Source of the DNA: Alphaproteobacteria bacterium
GTDB taxonomy: Bacteria; Pseudomonadota; Alphaproteobacteria; UBA8366; Aestuariispiraceae
DNA length: 55,269 bases
Direction of reading: 5' to 3'
NCBI GenBank assembly: GCA_006844765.1
Contig: SPJV01000209.1
Coordinates: forward strand, 1 to 55,269
Part shown: one piece after another, positions 1 through 8,006 of the stretch
Position numbering within the stretch: position 1 is the first letter of the stretch
Layout of the letters: the number at the start of each line of letters is the position of its first letter
Translations under genes and position numbers: made by a program
Notes under the pieces: generated by a model
Told to the model about the DNA's origin: nothing
What the model saw: only the letters and a program-made list of their open reading frames with translations
Database searches by the model: none

Positions 1-816
1 CCTTCGGCAGTCTCGGAACAACAGCTTTCAGCGATGCGGCACGACCTGGAGAGCTGGGTTGAAGAAAGCAAAAGTCATAGCGGGCCATTCGGGCAGATGC
101 TGGATGGTCGCCCCCGCTTTGATGTGGAACCCGGCCATACGTCGGAGACACCAACCTTGCGTCGGGTTGCGTCCCCGGCAGAGCTATCTGATGCCTTCCT
201 GGATGTTCTGACAAACAGCCCCATGATTGAATGGCTGGCTCAGCTTATCGGCCCCAATCTCCGCTTTCACCATGCGAAGGTGAACAGTAAGCAGCCCGGT
301 TCTGCAACAGTGGTTGATTGGCATCAGGACTTCACGTTTGACCCGCATACCAACACCGATCTTGTAACCTGTTTGCTCTTCTTGGACGACGTGACGGAGG
401 AGAATGGACCGCTCCTCACCGTGCCGGGGTCACACTTGGGTCCTCTCTTGTCGCTGTGGCAGGATGGGCGGTTCACCGGTGCGGTGGATGATGACACGGC
501 GGCTCTGTTTCAGGAGAAAGCGGTTACCAATACCGGCGCTGCCGGCAGCGTTTGCTTCATGCATTCGAAGGTTGCCCACGCCTCCAGCTCAAACAGGTCG
601 GATCGTCCCCGCAGCCTTTACATTTCCGCAATTGCGGCAGCGGATGCCGTACCACTTGCGCCGAATGCCGTACCCAGCCGGCATGCGGGTATGATCCTGA
701 AAGGGCAGGAACCGGGCCGCATTCGTGTTGAGGCCTTTGATCTTGAGATGCCTGAAATCCCGAAGGGGGCCTCGTTCTTCGATCAACAGAAAGGAGTCGA
801 CGGGCTGGCGAAGTGA
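1..816 (+). CDS. Phytanoyl-CoA dioxygenase (PhyH) family oxygenase, 5'-truncated
   Basis: The reading frame is open from base 1, so the true start lies outside the window; the first in-frame ATG is at 34. PhyH proteins are non-haem Fe(II)/2-oxoglutarate oxygenases that hydroxylate or halogenate varied substrates. Visible here are the iron-binding HxD in DWHQDF (H97 and D99 counted from the ATG at 34), a distal His in KVAHAS (H182) and an Arg about ten residues later (RPRS) that would bind 2-oxoglutarate. The substrate cannot be told from sequence. A MOSC gene follows 51 bp downstream on the same strand. The family call is firm, the function open. Confidence 0.85.
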   Translation, partial: PSAVSEQQLSAMRHDLESWVEESKSHSGPFGQMLDGRPRFDVEPGHTSETPTLRRVASPAELSDAFLDVLTNSPMIEWLAQLIGPNLRFHHAKVNSKQPGSATVVDWHQDFTFDPHTNTDLVTCLLFLDDVTEENGPLLTVPGSHLGPLLSLWQDGRFTGAVDDDTAALFQEKAVTNTGAAGSVCFMHSKVAHASSSNRSDRPRSLYISAIAAADAVPLAPNAVPSRHAGMILKGQEPGRIRVEAFDLEMPEIPKGASFFDQQKGVDGLAK

Positions 817-867
817 CCGGATCGCCCTATGTTTATCAGGTGTGGCATTTGAAGAGGAATTTCGACG

Positions 868-1452
868 ATGAGCACCCTGAAACCGACCAAGATTTGGGGC
901 ACGGTTACCTATCTGGGCATCAATCCCGACCGTGATGGCGGGTTGGAAAGTCAGTCCTTGAACGCCGTGTCCGCGACCTTTGCCGGTTTCGCGGGTGACA
1001 GTCATGGTGGATTGACCAGGCCGGCATGCGTACGCGTCAATCGTCAGTATGACAAAGGCACGGAAATTAGGAACACCCGACAGGTCAGCATCCTGTCTGC
1101 GGAGGAGATGACGGCAATCGCCGGCGCCATGGGGTTGCCGGAACCGCTCAAGCCGGAATGGATCGGCGCCAATCTGATCTTGGAAGGCATCCCCGATCTC
1201 AGCGCTCTGCCACCCGCCAGCCGCTTGATCTTCGAGAATAATACGGCAATCGGTGTCGATACGGAAAACGGTCCCTGCAAATACCCAGCAGAGGTGATCG
1301 AACGTCATCACCCAGGCTTGGGCCTCTCCTTCCCAAAACACGCCCAACACAAACGCGGCGTGGTCGGTTGGATCGACAGAGAAGGCGAAATTGCCTTAGG
1401 CGACCGCTGCCGGCTCCACATCCCCGCATGGCGGGGATGGGGGCATGGCTAA
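868..1452 (+). CDS. MOSC domain protein
   Basis: 194 residues made almost entirely of a MOSC (molybdenum cofactor sulfurase C-terminal) domain, a beta-barrel that handles sulfur or Moco in enzymes such as YiiM and mARC. The GDSHGG stretch near residue 43 and the conserved Cys in NGPCKYP (C137) are the family hallmarks. The ATG at 868 is preceded by AGAGGA. It follows the PhyH gene and converges with fumarase, ending 16 bp from it. No Moco enzyme is nearby, so the partner is unknown; a stand-alone detoxification role like that of YiiM is possible. Confidence 0.85.
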   Translation: MSTLKPTKIWGTVTYLGINPDRDGGLESQSLNAVSATFAGFAGDSHGGLTRPACVRVNRQYDKGTEIRNTRQVSILSAEEMTAIAGAMGLPEPLKPEWIGANLILEGIPDLSALPPASRLIFENNTAIGVDTENGPCKYPAEVIERHHPGLGLSFPKHAQHKRGVVGWIDREGEIALGDRCRLHIPAWRGWGHG

Positions 1453-1468
1453 GCCATAAACGACAGGT

Positions 1469-3103
1469 CTAAACTTCCCATTCCTTGAAGAAGTCATTGC
1501 CTTTGTCGTCGACGACGATGAAGGCGGGGAAGTTTTCGACTTCGATGCGCCAGATTGCTTCCATGCCGAGCTCCGGATATTCGACGCATTCGACTTTCTT
1601 GATGCAGTCCTGGGCGAGCCGCGCTGCCGGGCCGCCGATGGATCCCAGATAGAAGCCGCCATGTGCCTGACAGGCCTTGCGTACGATGGGAGAGCGGTTG
1701 CCCTTGGCCAACATGACCATGGACCCGCCGGCCGCCTGGAACTGATCGACAAAGCCGTCCATCCGTCCTGCGGTTGTCGGACCGAAAGATCCGGAGGCAA
1801 AGCCTTCCGGGGTTTTGGCCGGACCCGCATAATAGATCGGGTGGTTCTTGAAGTAATCCGGCAGGTCTTCACCGGCATCTAGCCGGGCCCGCAATTTATT
1901 ATGCGCCAGATCCCGCGCGACGATGATTGAGCCGGTTAAGGATAGACGCGTCCGGATCGGATGCCTGGTCAACTCACCAAGGATTTCCGACATCGGTTTG
2001 TTCAGGTCGATCTTCACCACCTCGCCGGAGAATGCGCCTTCGTCGACTTCTGGCATATACTTCGCGGGATCGCGCTCCAGCTCTTCCAGGAAGACACCGT
2101 CTTTCGTGATCTTCCCTTTCGCCTGACGGTCGGCGGAGCAGGAAACCCCAAGGCCAATCGGCAGGCTGGCACCGTGGCGCGGCAGGCGGATCACACGCAC
2201 ATCATGGCAGAAATACTTGCCACCAAATTGTGCCCCAATACCCATATTGCGGGTCAGCTCATGGACAGCCTCTTCCATTTCCAGATCCCGGAAGGCCTGA
2301 CCAAGTTCACCGCCTTCCGTCGGCAGGTCGTCCAGATATTTGGTGGAGGCCAGCTTCACTGTTTTCAGGTTCAACTCTGCCGAGGTACCGCCGATGACAA
2401 TCGCCAAGTGATACGGTGGGCAAGCAGCGGTTCCCAATGTCTTGATCTTCTCATCCAGGAACGCCATCAGGCGTGATTTTTCCAGCATTGACGGGGTCGA
2501 TTGATAGAGGAAGGTTTTGTTCGCCGATCCACCACCCTTGGCGACGAATAGGAACTTATACGCATCCTCCTGCCCTTCCTGGTAAATATCGACCTGGGCA
2601 GGAAGGTTGTTCTTGGTGTTCTTTTCCTCATACATCGACACAGGCGAAACCTGGCTGTAGCGAAGATTGTTATGGTCATAGGCATCCAGCACCCCTTGAC
2701 CCAGCGCGGCTTTGTCGGAGCCGTCAGTCCAAATCCGTCGGCCTTTCTTCCCCATGACGATCCCGGTGCCGGTATCCTGACACATCGGCAGCACGCCGCC
2801 TGCCGCAATATTGGCATTCTTCAGAAGATCGAAGGCAACGAACCGGTCATTGGGGGACGCCTCCGGATCTTCCAGAATTTTGGCGAGCTGTTTCAGATGG
2901 CCGGGGCGAAGCAGGTGGTTGATGTCACGAAAGGCTTCTTCCGTCAGCATACGGATGGCTTCAGCGGGAATTTTGAGGATCTCTTCGCCGTCGAACTCAG
3001 CGGTCGTGATCCCACCATCGCCCAGTTTGCGATAGGGCGTGGTATCGGCGCCCAACGGAAACATCTCGTAGAAGCCACCATCAAGGTTGCTGTGGTCTGA
3101 CAT
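1469..3103 (-). CDS. fumA: Fumarate hydratase class I (4Fe-4S)
   Basis: 544 residues, the usual length of single-chain class I fumarases, which interconvert fumarate and malate in the TCA cycle with an oxygen-sensitive 4Fe-4S cluster. The N-terminal cluster-binding half contains PMCQDTGTG (C108, a cluster ligand) and MGIGAQFGGKYFCHD; the C-terminal half carries the GPTTAGRMD and IGGPAA motifs of the beta part. ATG at 3103 is preceded by GAGGGG at good spacing. It lies 90 bp downstream of sspB on the same strand and may be transcribed with it or from its own promoter in that gap. Confidence 0.95.
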   Translation of the reverse strand: MSDHSNLDGGFYEMFPLGADTTPYRKLGDGGITTAEFDGEEILKIPAEAIRMLTEEAFRDINHLLRPGHLKQLAKILEDPEASPNDRFVAFDLLKNANIAAGGVLPMCQDTGTGIVMGKKGRRIWTDGSDKAALGQGVLDAYDHNNLRYSQVSPVSMYEEKNTKNNLPAQVDIYQEGQEDAYKFLFVAKGGGSANKTFLYQSTPSMLEKSRLMAFLDEKIKTLGTAACPPYHLAIVIGGTSAELNLKTVKLASTKYLDDLPTEGGELGQAFRDLEMEEAVHELTRNMGIGAQFGGKYFCHDVRVIRLPRHGASLPIGLGVSCSADRQAKGKITKDGVFLEELERDPAKYMPEVDEGAFSGEVVKIDLNKPMSEILGELTRHPIRTRLSLTGSIIVARDLAHNKLRARLDAGEDLPDYFKNHPIYYAGPAKTPEGFASGSFGPTTAGRMDGFVDQFQAAGGSMVMLAKGNRSPIVRKACQAHGGFYLGSIGGPAARLAQDCIKKVECVEYPELGMEAIWRIEVENFPAFIVVDDKGNDFFKEWEV

Positions 3104-3193
3104 TGTCTGATCCCCTCTAGTACGTCAGTGGGCCCTGCTGGAGCCGGGGCCGAATGAACGAAGCGCTCGGTGCGCCTTTATCTTAATGGGGAA

Positions 3194-3733
3194 CTATTTC
3201 TTCCGGAATGCGTCGAGCGTGACGACGTTATCCGTCGGTTCCGGCTGGTCCCCGTCCAACTCGGCACCGGGTTCATCTTCACTATTGTTCAGCAAAGGAC
3301 CTTTTTCATCGGAAGCCGCAGTCGGGGCGAGAATATCGCTCTCGTCATCCTCAACCTCGACATGAAATTGCAGCCCGAAATTCACCGACGGGTCGGCGAA
3401 GGTGATCAGCGCATCATAGGGTATGCGCAGATGCTCATGCTTGCGGTTGAAGCTGAGTTCGACATCAAAACCTTCGTCATCCGGGTGCAGGCCCCAGAAC
3501 TGGTGCTGCAGGACGATTGTCATTTCTTCCGGATATTGTTCCTTCAGCCGGTTCGGTATCAGCGTTTCCGGGTGATCGGTGCGGAAGGTGATGTAGAAAT
3601 GATGGTTGCCGGGTAGGCCGCCGCGGGTCGCGCGATCCAAGGCTTGACGGACAACGGATCGCATGGCGCGTTCCACCATCTCGTTATAGCCGAGCAGATC
3701 GTCGTTCATCCCGTCGTCCCTATCGTCTGCCAT
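3194..3733 (-). CDS. sspB: SspB family ClpXP adaptor
   Basis: 179 residues from the ATG at 3733; the longer frame to 3841 adds 36 residues unlike the family. SspB tethers ssrA-tagged, stalled-translation products to ClpXP. The N-terminal substrate-binding barrel (about residues 1-110) has the alpha-type signatures HFYITF, LKEQYPEEMTIVLQHQFW and FDVELSFN. An acidic linker of about 50 residues leads to the C-terminal ClpX-binding motif VVTLDAFRKK. The tmRNA gene that makes the tag lies 2.5 kb away, although the two are separately transcribed. Confidence 0.93.
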   Translation of the reverse strand: MADDRDDGMNDDLLGYNEMVERAMRSVVRQALDRATRGGLPGNHHFYITFRTDHPETLIPNRLKEQYPEEMTIVLQHQFWGLHPDDEGFDVELSFNRKHEHLRIPYDALITFADPSVNFGLQFHVEVEDDESDILAPTAASDEKGPLLNNSEDEPGAELDGDQPEPTDNVVTLDAFRKK

Positions 3734-4032
3734 TTTCGGTCCGGTTCCCTCTCCTGAACAGACAGCTATTCCCTGTCTTATATTCTCTGTCTTGCCCTTA
3801 TTGTGCCCGCAGTGCCCGGAATGTCCACCGTCTGGCACCAAATTTCATGGGTTTTGTCATCATTTCACTTGGGCGGGACCGTACCGGACTATCGGCGGCC
3901 TATCCAGCCAAATCAGAAGCGTCCTAAGGTGAAAAATATCGAGATATCAACTGATCCGCTATTACCCCTTCTGCGACTAAGTTTATATAGGAGAAGGACG
4001 CCGGCTGTGATAGCATACGCGCATCAGATAAC

Positions 4033-4144
4033 GCGAAGGGCGGAACGACGCGTGGCGGGTGCATCGAACTGCGGTTCGATCGGGGGGCCGAGTGTCGACA
4101 TTCGTGCAGTGGATAGGGGATCCCGCACGAAGTGAACCCTTCGC
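4033..4144 (+). ncRNA. Candidate structured RNA or leader, unidentified
   Basis: In the 479-bp gap between divergent sspB and the 4213 gene, three nested inverted repeats form a possible three-way junction. The outer stem GCGAAGGG (4033-4040) pairs with CCCTTCGC (4137-4144). Inside are a hairpin ATCGAAC/GTTCGAT with a TGCG loop (4063-4080) and a longer hairpin TTCGTGC (4101-4107) / GCACGAA (4125-4131) enclosing GGAT/ATCC. A TATATA-containing segment at about 3983-3989 could be a -10. It does not match tRNA, SRP RNA or any riboswitch core I recognise. Strand is assigned from the downstream gene and could be wrong. Confidence 0.35.
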
Positions 4145-4212
4145 AATGATCCTTGGCCAGCGCGTGTGAAAAAAAGCTGCCGGGATCGCGGGGGTAGAAA
4201 GGGGTGCCAGCC

Positions 4213-4479
4213 ATGTTTGCGTTGGATACCCATATCGCGACCAAAGTCGCTACACGCTATGAATTCGCCTTACGATCCGGTGAGGCCGAAAAGGACGCGG
4301 TCGTCTCAGCCATCCGCAGCTATTGCCGCCTTGTGCCGGGCGCGACACCGTTGGAGGCCTGTCAGGCGGTGCTTGATATCGTCGATGGATGGACTAACCA
4401 CCTGACGGTTGGGGAACGCGAAGAGACGATATCGCTTCTTCTATCCGTCGCCCCGATTGATCACGCCCGACTGCACTGA
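4213..4479 (+). CDS. Small conserved-looking protein of unknown function
   Basis: 88 residues from ATG 4213, which has GGGG eight bases upstream; a GTG at 4204 would add three residues. The protein is soluble, probably all-helical, with two cysteines and no membrane segment or motif I recognise. Codon use resembles the neighbouring genes, and the frame ends just before convergent phzF (9-bp gap). The possible structured RNA 69 bp upstream could be its leader. It may be a real small gene, but there is no homology argument from reading alone. Confidence 0.5.
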   Translation: MFALDTHIATKVATRYEFALRSGEAEKDAVVSAIRSYCRLVPGATPLEACQAVLDIVDGWTNHLTVGEREETISLLLSVAPIDHARLH

Positions 4480-4488
4480 CAGATCGCG

Positions 4489-5403
4489 TCACAGCAAAAG
4501 CGTGCCCTCGCTGACTTTCGTCGCCAAGCCACCGACCTTTATTCCTGAGATACGGTCTCCATCGAGTTGAACGATGCTTGTGATCTGGCTCGGCCGGTCA
4601 ATCTCCAAACCTTGTTCTGCGATGATGTGAGCCTGACCGGTTTGGGATAGTTTGGTGAGATCATGGCGGGTAAGATAGGCCGCGAGGGCCGCATTCGTCG
4701 TTCCCGCTGCCGCCGACTCCGCGACACCGACAGCCGGGCAGAAATCGCGGACATGGATTGAGGCACTGACATTCTTTGTTTCAGCTGCGAAGGCCGCGAA
4801 TGTCTCAATCCCGAGCTCCTTGCAGTAGGCAACGATACCGGTGAAGTCGGGCACGATCCGTTGCATGGCGTCCAGGTCTTTGACCGGGATTACGAGATGT
4901 ACGAAATCAGCAACGGCTGTTTCCAATGGAAGGGTTGGGTGAAAATCCTCACTTGTTAGGCCCAACAAATCCGCGAGCCTGTGCCGATCAATCGGATCAC
5001 TGCGGAAGGACGCCGGTTTTACCGACAGCATGGTAAGCGCACGCCCCTGGTCGGTGCGGGATAAGGTGACCATCGCATCACCCTTGGGCAGACAGAGTTT
5101 GATTTCCCGCGCCTCGGCTTTTGGCAGGTTCAGGAGACCCTGCTCGACAGCCCATGTCATCAAACAAACCGTGCCATGCCCGCACATCGGTTGTTCCATC
5201 ACCGTTGAAAAGAACTGCGCTTTGACACTGTTCGCGTCCACGGCATCGACGAAACAGGTGGCCGGGTAGCCAAGTTCCTTCGCAATCCGGATCCGCATGT
5301 CGCGGGAAAGATCTCGCGCCTCGGCAACAATCGCCGCCTGGCTGCCCCCGAACGGCACGGCGGTGAAAGCGTCATACAGGGCGAAGGGATACGTTTGCTT
5401 CAT
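4489..5403 (-). CDS. PhzF-like isomerase family protein with altered active site
   Basis: 304 residues from ATG 5403; the frame runs on to 5505 but the family begins at MKQTYPFALYDAFT. PhzF proteins are two-domain diaminopimelate-epimerase-fold isomerases. The N-terminal YDAFTAVPFGG and the QPMCGHGT loop are present. The catalytic Glu of PhzF (E45, in a SET-like motif) aligns with Ala48 in GYPATCF, and the second-domain DPxTGSA motif reads ESAAAGTT. It is therefore a family member with a non-canonical centre, and PhzF chemistry should not be assumed. It stands alone, convergent with the 4213 gene. Confidence 0.8.
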   Translation of the reverse strand: MKQTYPFALYDAFTAVPFGGSQAAIVAEARDLSRDMRIRIAKELGYPATCFVDAVDANSVKAQFFSTVMEQPMCGHGTVCLMTWAVEQGLLNLPKAEAREIKLCLPKGDAMVTLSRTDQGRALTMLSVKPASFRSDPIDRHRLADLLGLTSEDFHPTLPLETAVADFVHLVIPVKDLDAMQRIVPDFTGIVAYCKELGIETFAAFAAETKNVSASIHVRDFCPAVGVAESAAAGTTNAALAAYLTRHDLTKLSQTGQAHIIAEQGLEIDRPSQITSIVQLDGDRISGIKVGGLATKVSEGTLLL

Positions 5404-5435
5404 TTGTCCACTACTTGGTACGGCCAATCTCGTTG

Positions 5436-6071
5436 TTACTCTATAAAATTTGCTCTGCGATAGTACGAAACAGCTGCCTCTATTTCTTTCAATGAGACAG
5501 GCCAACTTGCACGCTTAAGGACCTCAAAGGGTTGTGATTGCCAAGAAAGCATAACACGGACAAAAGAGTTTTCCCCTCTGATGGCGAAACTCGCGTTCAC
5601 ATTGCCAACATTGCTTTTGTTCCTTCCGCAGACGCTCAAGAAGGTTTTCTTTGGCGCACTAACCCTAAGTTCTTTCATGTAGCTTTGGGTTGGTTTGCAC
5701 AAAAAGTTGCTCCCTACTCCCGACCTGCTTTGGAATTCCTCAAACGCACGATCAGTCCCTATAACTGGGGCGACTTCCGAGAGCACATGGATGATCGTGG
5801 CGTTATCAGAGCCAGAGTTTGATAACGGAAGTAAAGTTGCACTCACAATGCCGTTGTAGGTTCGATAACTCGTTGTTGTTCTGGTTCCTTCGGGGGCATC
5901 GTCAATAGCGGGCGGTTTTGGCAAAATCAGGACGTCACCGCTAGACATATCAATTGCGAAGTTATCGGAATCATAACTCCGTATATGACCGCCGCCTTTA
6001 CCAGTACATGCGGTCAAAATAGCACCTAAAAACAAAATCGTGCAAAGTACGGGGATAGAGGTGCATCGCAT
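5436..6071 (-). CDS. Predicted lipoprotein, unknown function
   Basis: 211 residues with a classical lipoprotein signal: MRCTS, a hydrophobic stretch, then the lipobox LTAC with Cys22 as the lipidated residue. The mature part has no domain I recognise; it is Ser/Thr/Asn-rich with two further cysteines. By eye the base composition is more AT-rich than the flanking genes. It lies immediately downstream of ssrA on the same strand, a common landing place for acquired DNA, but no integrase or direct repeat is visible. It might be read through from the ssrA promoter, since no clear terminator separates them. Confidence 0.7.
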   Translation of the reverse strand: MRCTSIPVLCTILFLGAILTACTGKGGGHIRSYDSDNFAIDMSSGDVLILPKPPAIDDAPEGTRTTTSYRTYNGIVSATLLPLSNSGSDNATIIHVLSEVAPVIGTDRAFEEFQSRSGVGSNFLCKPTQSYMKELRVSAPKKTFLSVCGRNKSNVGNVNASFAIRGENSFVRVMLSWQSQPFEVLKRASWPVSLKEIEAAVSYYRRANFIE

Positions 6072-6154
6072 TTTGGATGGTGTCTTCCTGTATTTGGTAA
6101 AGTGGGGGATCCTGTTGCTAGGCTCCCCCGGGGCCCCACCTAGGTGATGATGAA

Positions 6155-6438
6155 TCCCCTAGGAATTACGACTTTGCTACTGAGACTGCTTTACGCAGCG
6201 ACAGCAACCATCTCGTCGTTATCGTTCGCATTTAGCGATATGGCCCGGTAACGGCGGAACCATGCCGAACGCGGCCTGCTACCTTTACTACGCGTGTCGA
6301 TCCTATTTCGCCCCCATGAAGCCCCCTCTTGACCCATTTCGGGCGTCGGAGGGGAATTGGTGGAGGCGCCGGGTACCGCCCCCGGGTCCACAACGTCTAT
6401 TCCGTAACCGCTTTTAGCGTCATAGTCGGTTGCCCGAC
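6155..6438 (-). ncRNA. ssrA: Two-piece (circularly permuted) tmRNA
   Basis: tmRNA rescues stalled ribosomes. In transcript order (high to low coordinates) the acceptor piece comes first: a GTCGG-GCAA-CCGAC hairpin (6438-6425), a T-arm with stem CCGGG/CCCGG, and the 3' end CGCCTCCACCA ending at 6358. A 42-nt intervening loop (6357-6316) follows, then the coding piece starting GGGGGCGAAATAGG at 6315. GGGGGCG pairs with CGCCTCC as a 7-bp acceptor stem (one G-U). The tag frame lies at 6229-6191. This acceptor-first order is the alphaproteobacterial permuted form. The 3' end of the coding piece (about 6155) is a guess. Confidence 0.93.
6191..6229 (-). other. ssrA: tmRNA proteolysis-tag reading frame
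   Basis: Within the coding piece of the tmRNA the resume frame starts at GCG and encodes ANDNDEMVAVAA followed by TAA. The AND start and VAVAA end are typical of alphaproteobacterial tags; the AA terminus is the ClpXP recognition signal and the N-terminal part the expected SspB contact. Confidence 0.93.
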
Positions 6439-6444
6439 CCCCTT

Positions 6445-6473
6445 TATATAGGCGTCCGCGGTTTGGATGGGAA
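6445..6473 (-). promoter_or_regulatory. Predicted ssrA promoter
   Basis: On the minus strand a -35-like TTCCCA (6473-6468), a 17-bp spacer and a -10 TATATA (6450-6445) place the transcription start near 6438, exactly at the first hairpin of the tmRNA acceptor piece. The promoter lies back to back with the thyA start at 6515. Confidence 0.6.
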
Positions 6474-6514
6474 GAGGCTTTCTCTCGCCATTGGAATCGG
6501 CATAGTCGAATGTG

Positions 6515-7324
6515 ATGCAAGAATATCTCGATCTTCTCCGACATGTCAGGGATAACGGCGTCGAACGCGGCGACCGAACCGGCACGGGTACGCGCTCGGT
6601 CTTCGGTTGGCAGATGCGTTTCGACCTCGCCGATGGTTTTCCGCTGGTAACGACCAAGAAACTCCATCTCCGTTCCATTATTCACGAGCTGCTCTGGTTC
6701 CTGAAGGGCGATACCAATATCGGTTACCTGAAGGAAAACGGTGTTAGAATCTGGGATGAGTGGGCGGATGAGAGCGGCGACCTGGGGCCGGTCTATGGCT
6801 ATCAGTGGCGATCCTGGCCTGGCAGGAATGGTGGGGGGAGCTCCGGTGAAGGGATCGATCAGATCGCCAAGCTGATGGATCAAATCCACGAGACGCCGAA
6901 TAGCCGTCGTCTTATCGTCAGTGCCTGGAATCCGGCGGATGTGGATGATATGGCCCTGCCACCCTGCCATTGCCTGTTTCAGTTCTATGTGGCGGAAGGT
7001 CGGCTTTCCTGTCAGCTCTATCAACGCAGTGCCGATCTGTTCCTGGGCGTTCCCTTCAACATTGCCTCCTATGCGTTGCTGACCATGATGATTGCGCAAG
7101 CGGCGGGGCTGAAGCCGGGCGACTTTATTCACAGCTTTGGTGATGCACATCTGTATCTGAACCATCTGGATCAGGTGAATGAGCAGCTGTCCCGCGCGCC
7201 GCGTTCCCTGCCGGTCATGCGGCTCAACCCGGATGTGACGGATGTGTTTGGGTTCCGGTATGAGGATTTCTCTTTGGAGGGTTATGATCCGCATCCCCAT
7301 ATCGCTGCGCCGGTGGCGGTCTAA
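6515..7324 (+). CDS. thyA: Thymidylate synthase
   Basis: 269 residues. It makes dTMP from dUMP with methylene-THF as carbon donor and reductant. ATG 6515 (MQEYLDLL) matches the E. coli start; the GTG at 6512 and an out-of-frame ATG at 6510 are less likely. DRTGTGT, the catalytic Cys in PPCHC (C151), QRSAD and the FGDAHLYLNH nucleotide-binding loop are all present, as is the C-terminal APVAV. No clear Shine-Dalgarno is visible. folA begins at the very next base after the stop, so the two are surely co-transcribed: ThyA's dihydrofolate product is FolA's substrate. Confidence 0.97.
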   Translation: MQEYLDLLRHVRDNGVERGDRTGTGTRSVFGWQMRFDLADGFPLVTTKKLHLRSIIHELLWFLKGDTNIGYLKENGVRIWDEWADESGDLGPVYGYQWRSWPGRNGGGSSGEGIDQIAKLMDQIHETPNSRRLIVSAWNPADVDDMALPPCHCLFQFYVAEGRLSCQLYQRSADLFLGVPFNIASYALLTMMIAQAAGLKPGDFIHSFGDAHLYLNHLDQVNEQLSRAPRSLPVMRLNPDVTDVFGFRYEDFSLEGYDPHPHIAAPVAV

Positions 7325-7849
7325 ATGACGATGGACTCTGCTGATATCGGCATCGCCCTTGTCGTCGCCGTGGCGAGGAATGGGGGGATCGGGGTGAAGG
7401 GGGATTTGCCGTGGCGCTTGCCGGCTGATCTCGCGCATTTCAAGAAAGTCACACTGGGCAAGCCGATCCTGATGGGACGCAAGACCTGGGAAAGCCTGCC
7501 TCGGCGACCCCTGCCGGGGCGTCCCAATTTGATTGTGACACGCGATCCTGACTATCTCGCCGACGGCGCGGTGGTTTTTCAAACCATTGAGGCGGCGTTG
7601 TCGCAGGGGCGGGATCTGGCGCGAGAGGCAGGCGTTGCTGAACTGGCTATCATTGGCGGGGCTGAGATCTATACCGCGTGCCTGCCCTTCGCGACCCGCC
7701 TTCATCTGACCGAAGTTGACGCGGAGCCGGAAGCCGATGCCTTCTTCCCGGATTTTGATCGTGATGAATGGCAGGTCGTATCCGAAACACCCGGGCCTGA
7801 AGGCGATGGCCCCGATTATCGGTTTCTCGAATTGGCCAGAACAGCCTGA
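7325..7849 (+). CDS. folA: Dihydrofolate reductase
   Basis: 174 residues, standard length. It reduces dihydrofolate to THF with NADPH, recycling the product of ThyA encoded directly upstream with no intergenic base. Visible are VAVARNGGIGVKGDLPW (substrate and Met20 loop), the conserved Asp-like position in PADLAHFK, the NADPH site MGRKTWESLP and IIGGAEIY. The C-terminal sheet strands are complete. It is the likely trimethoprim target; nothing suggests a resistant form. Confidence 0.96.
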   Translation: MTMDSADIGIALVVAVARNGGIGVKGDLPWRLPADLAHFKKVTLGKPILMGRKTWESLPRRPLPGRPNLIVTRDPDYLADGAVVFQTIEAALSQGRDLAREAGVAELAIIGGAEIYTACLPFATRLHLTEVDAEPEADAFFPDFDRDEWQVVSETPGPEGDGPDYRFLELARTA

Positions 7850-8006
7850 TCGCCCTCGTTAGCCGGTTTTCGCTCTACCAGCAGGATCAGATGCGGATTT
7901 TCGCCGGCGAATCATGCCATCCCTGCTTGCGGTGCTGTTCGGCGTCCCTATGTTGGGGGCATCCTGGCATTGTCTCCACATTCTCTTGATTTCCTGAGGT
8001 TCCTCC

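Noticed and set aside
4063..4095. tRNA at the GGTTCGATC sequence upstream of the 4213 gene
   Set aside because: The sequence is one arm of a perfect hairpin, with no acceptor stem or CCA at the right distance.
6191..7705. 504-residue minus-strand open frame covering thyA, folA and ssrA
   Set aside because: It is the antisense of thyA-folA and merely runs into the tmRNA tag frame; its sequence is Arg/His/Pro-rich and unlike any protein, and thyA and folA are clear on the other strand.
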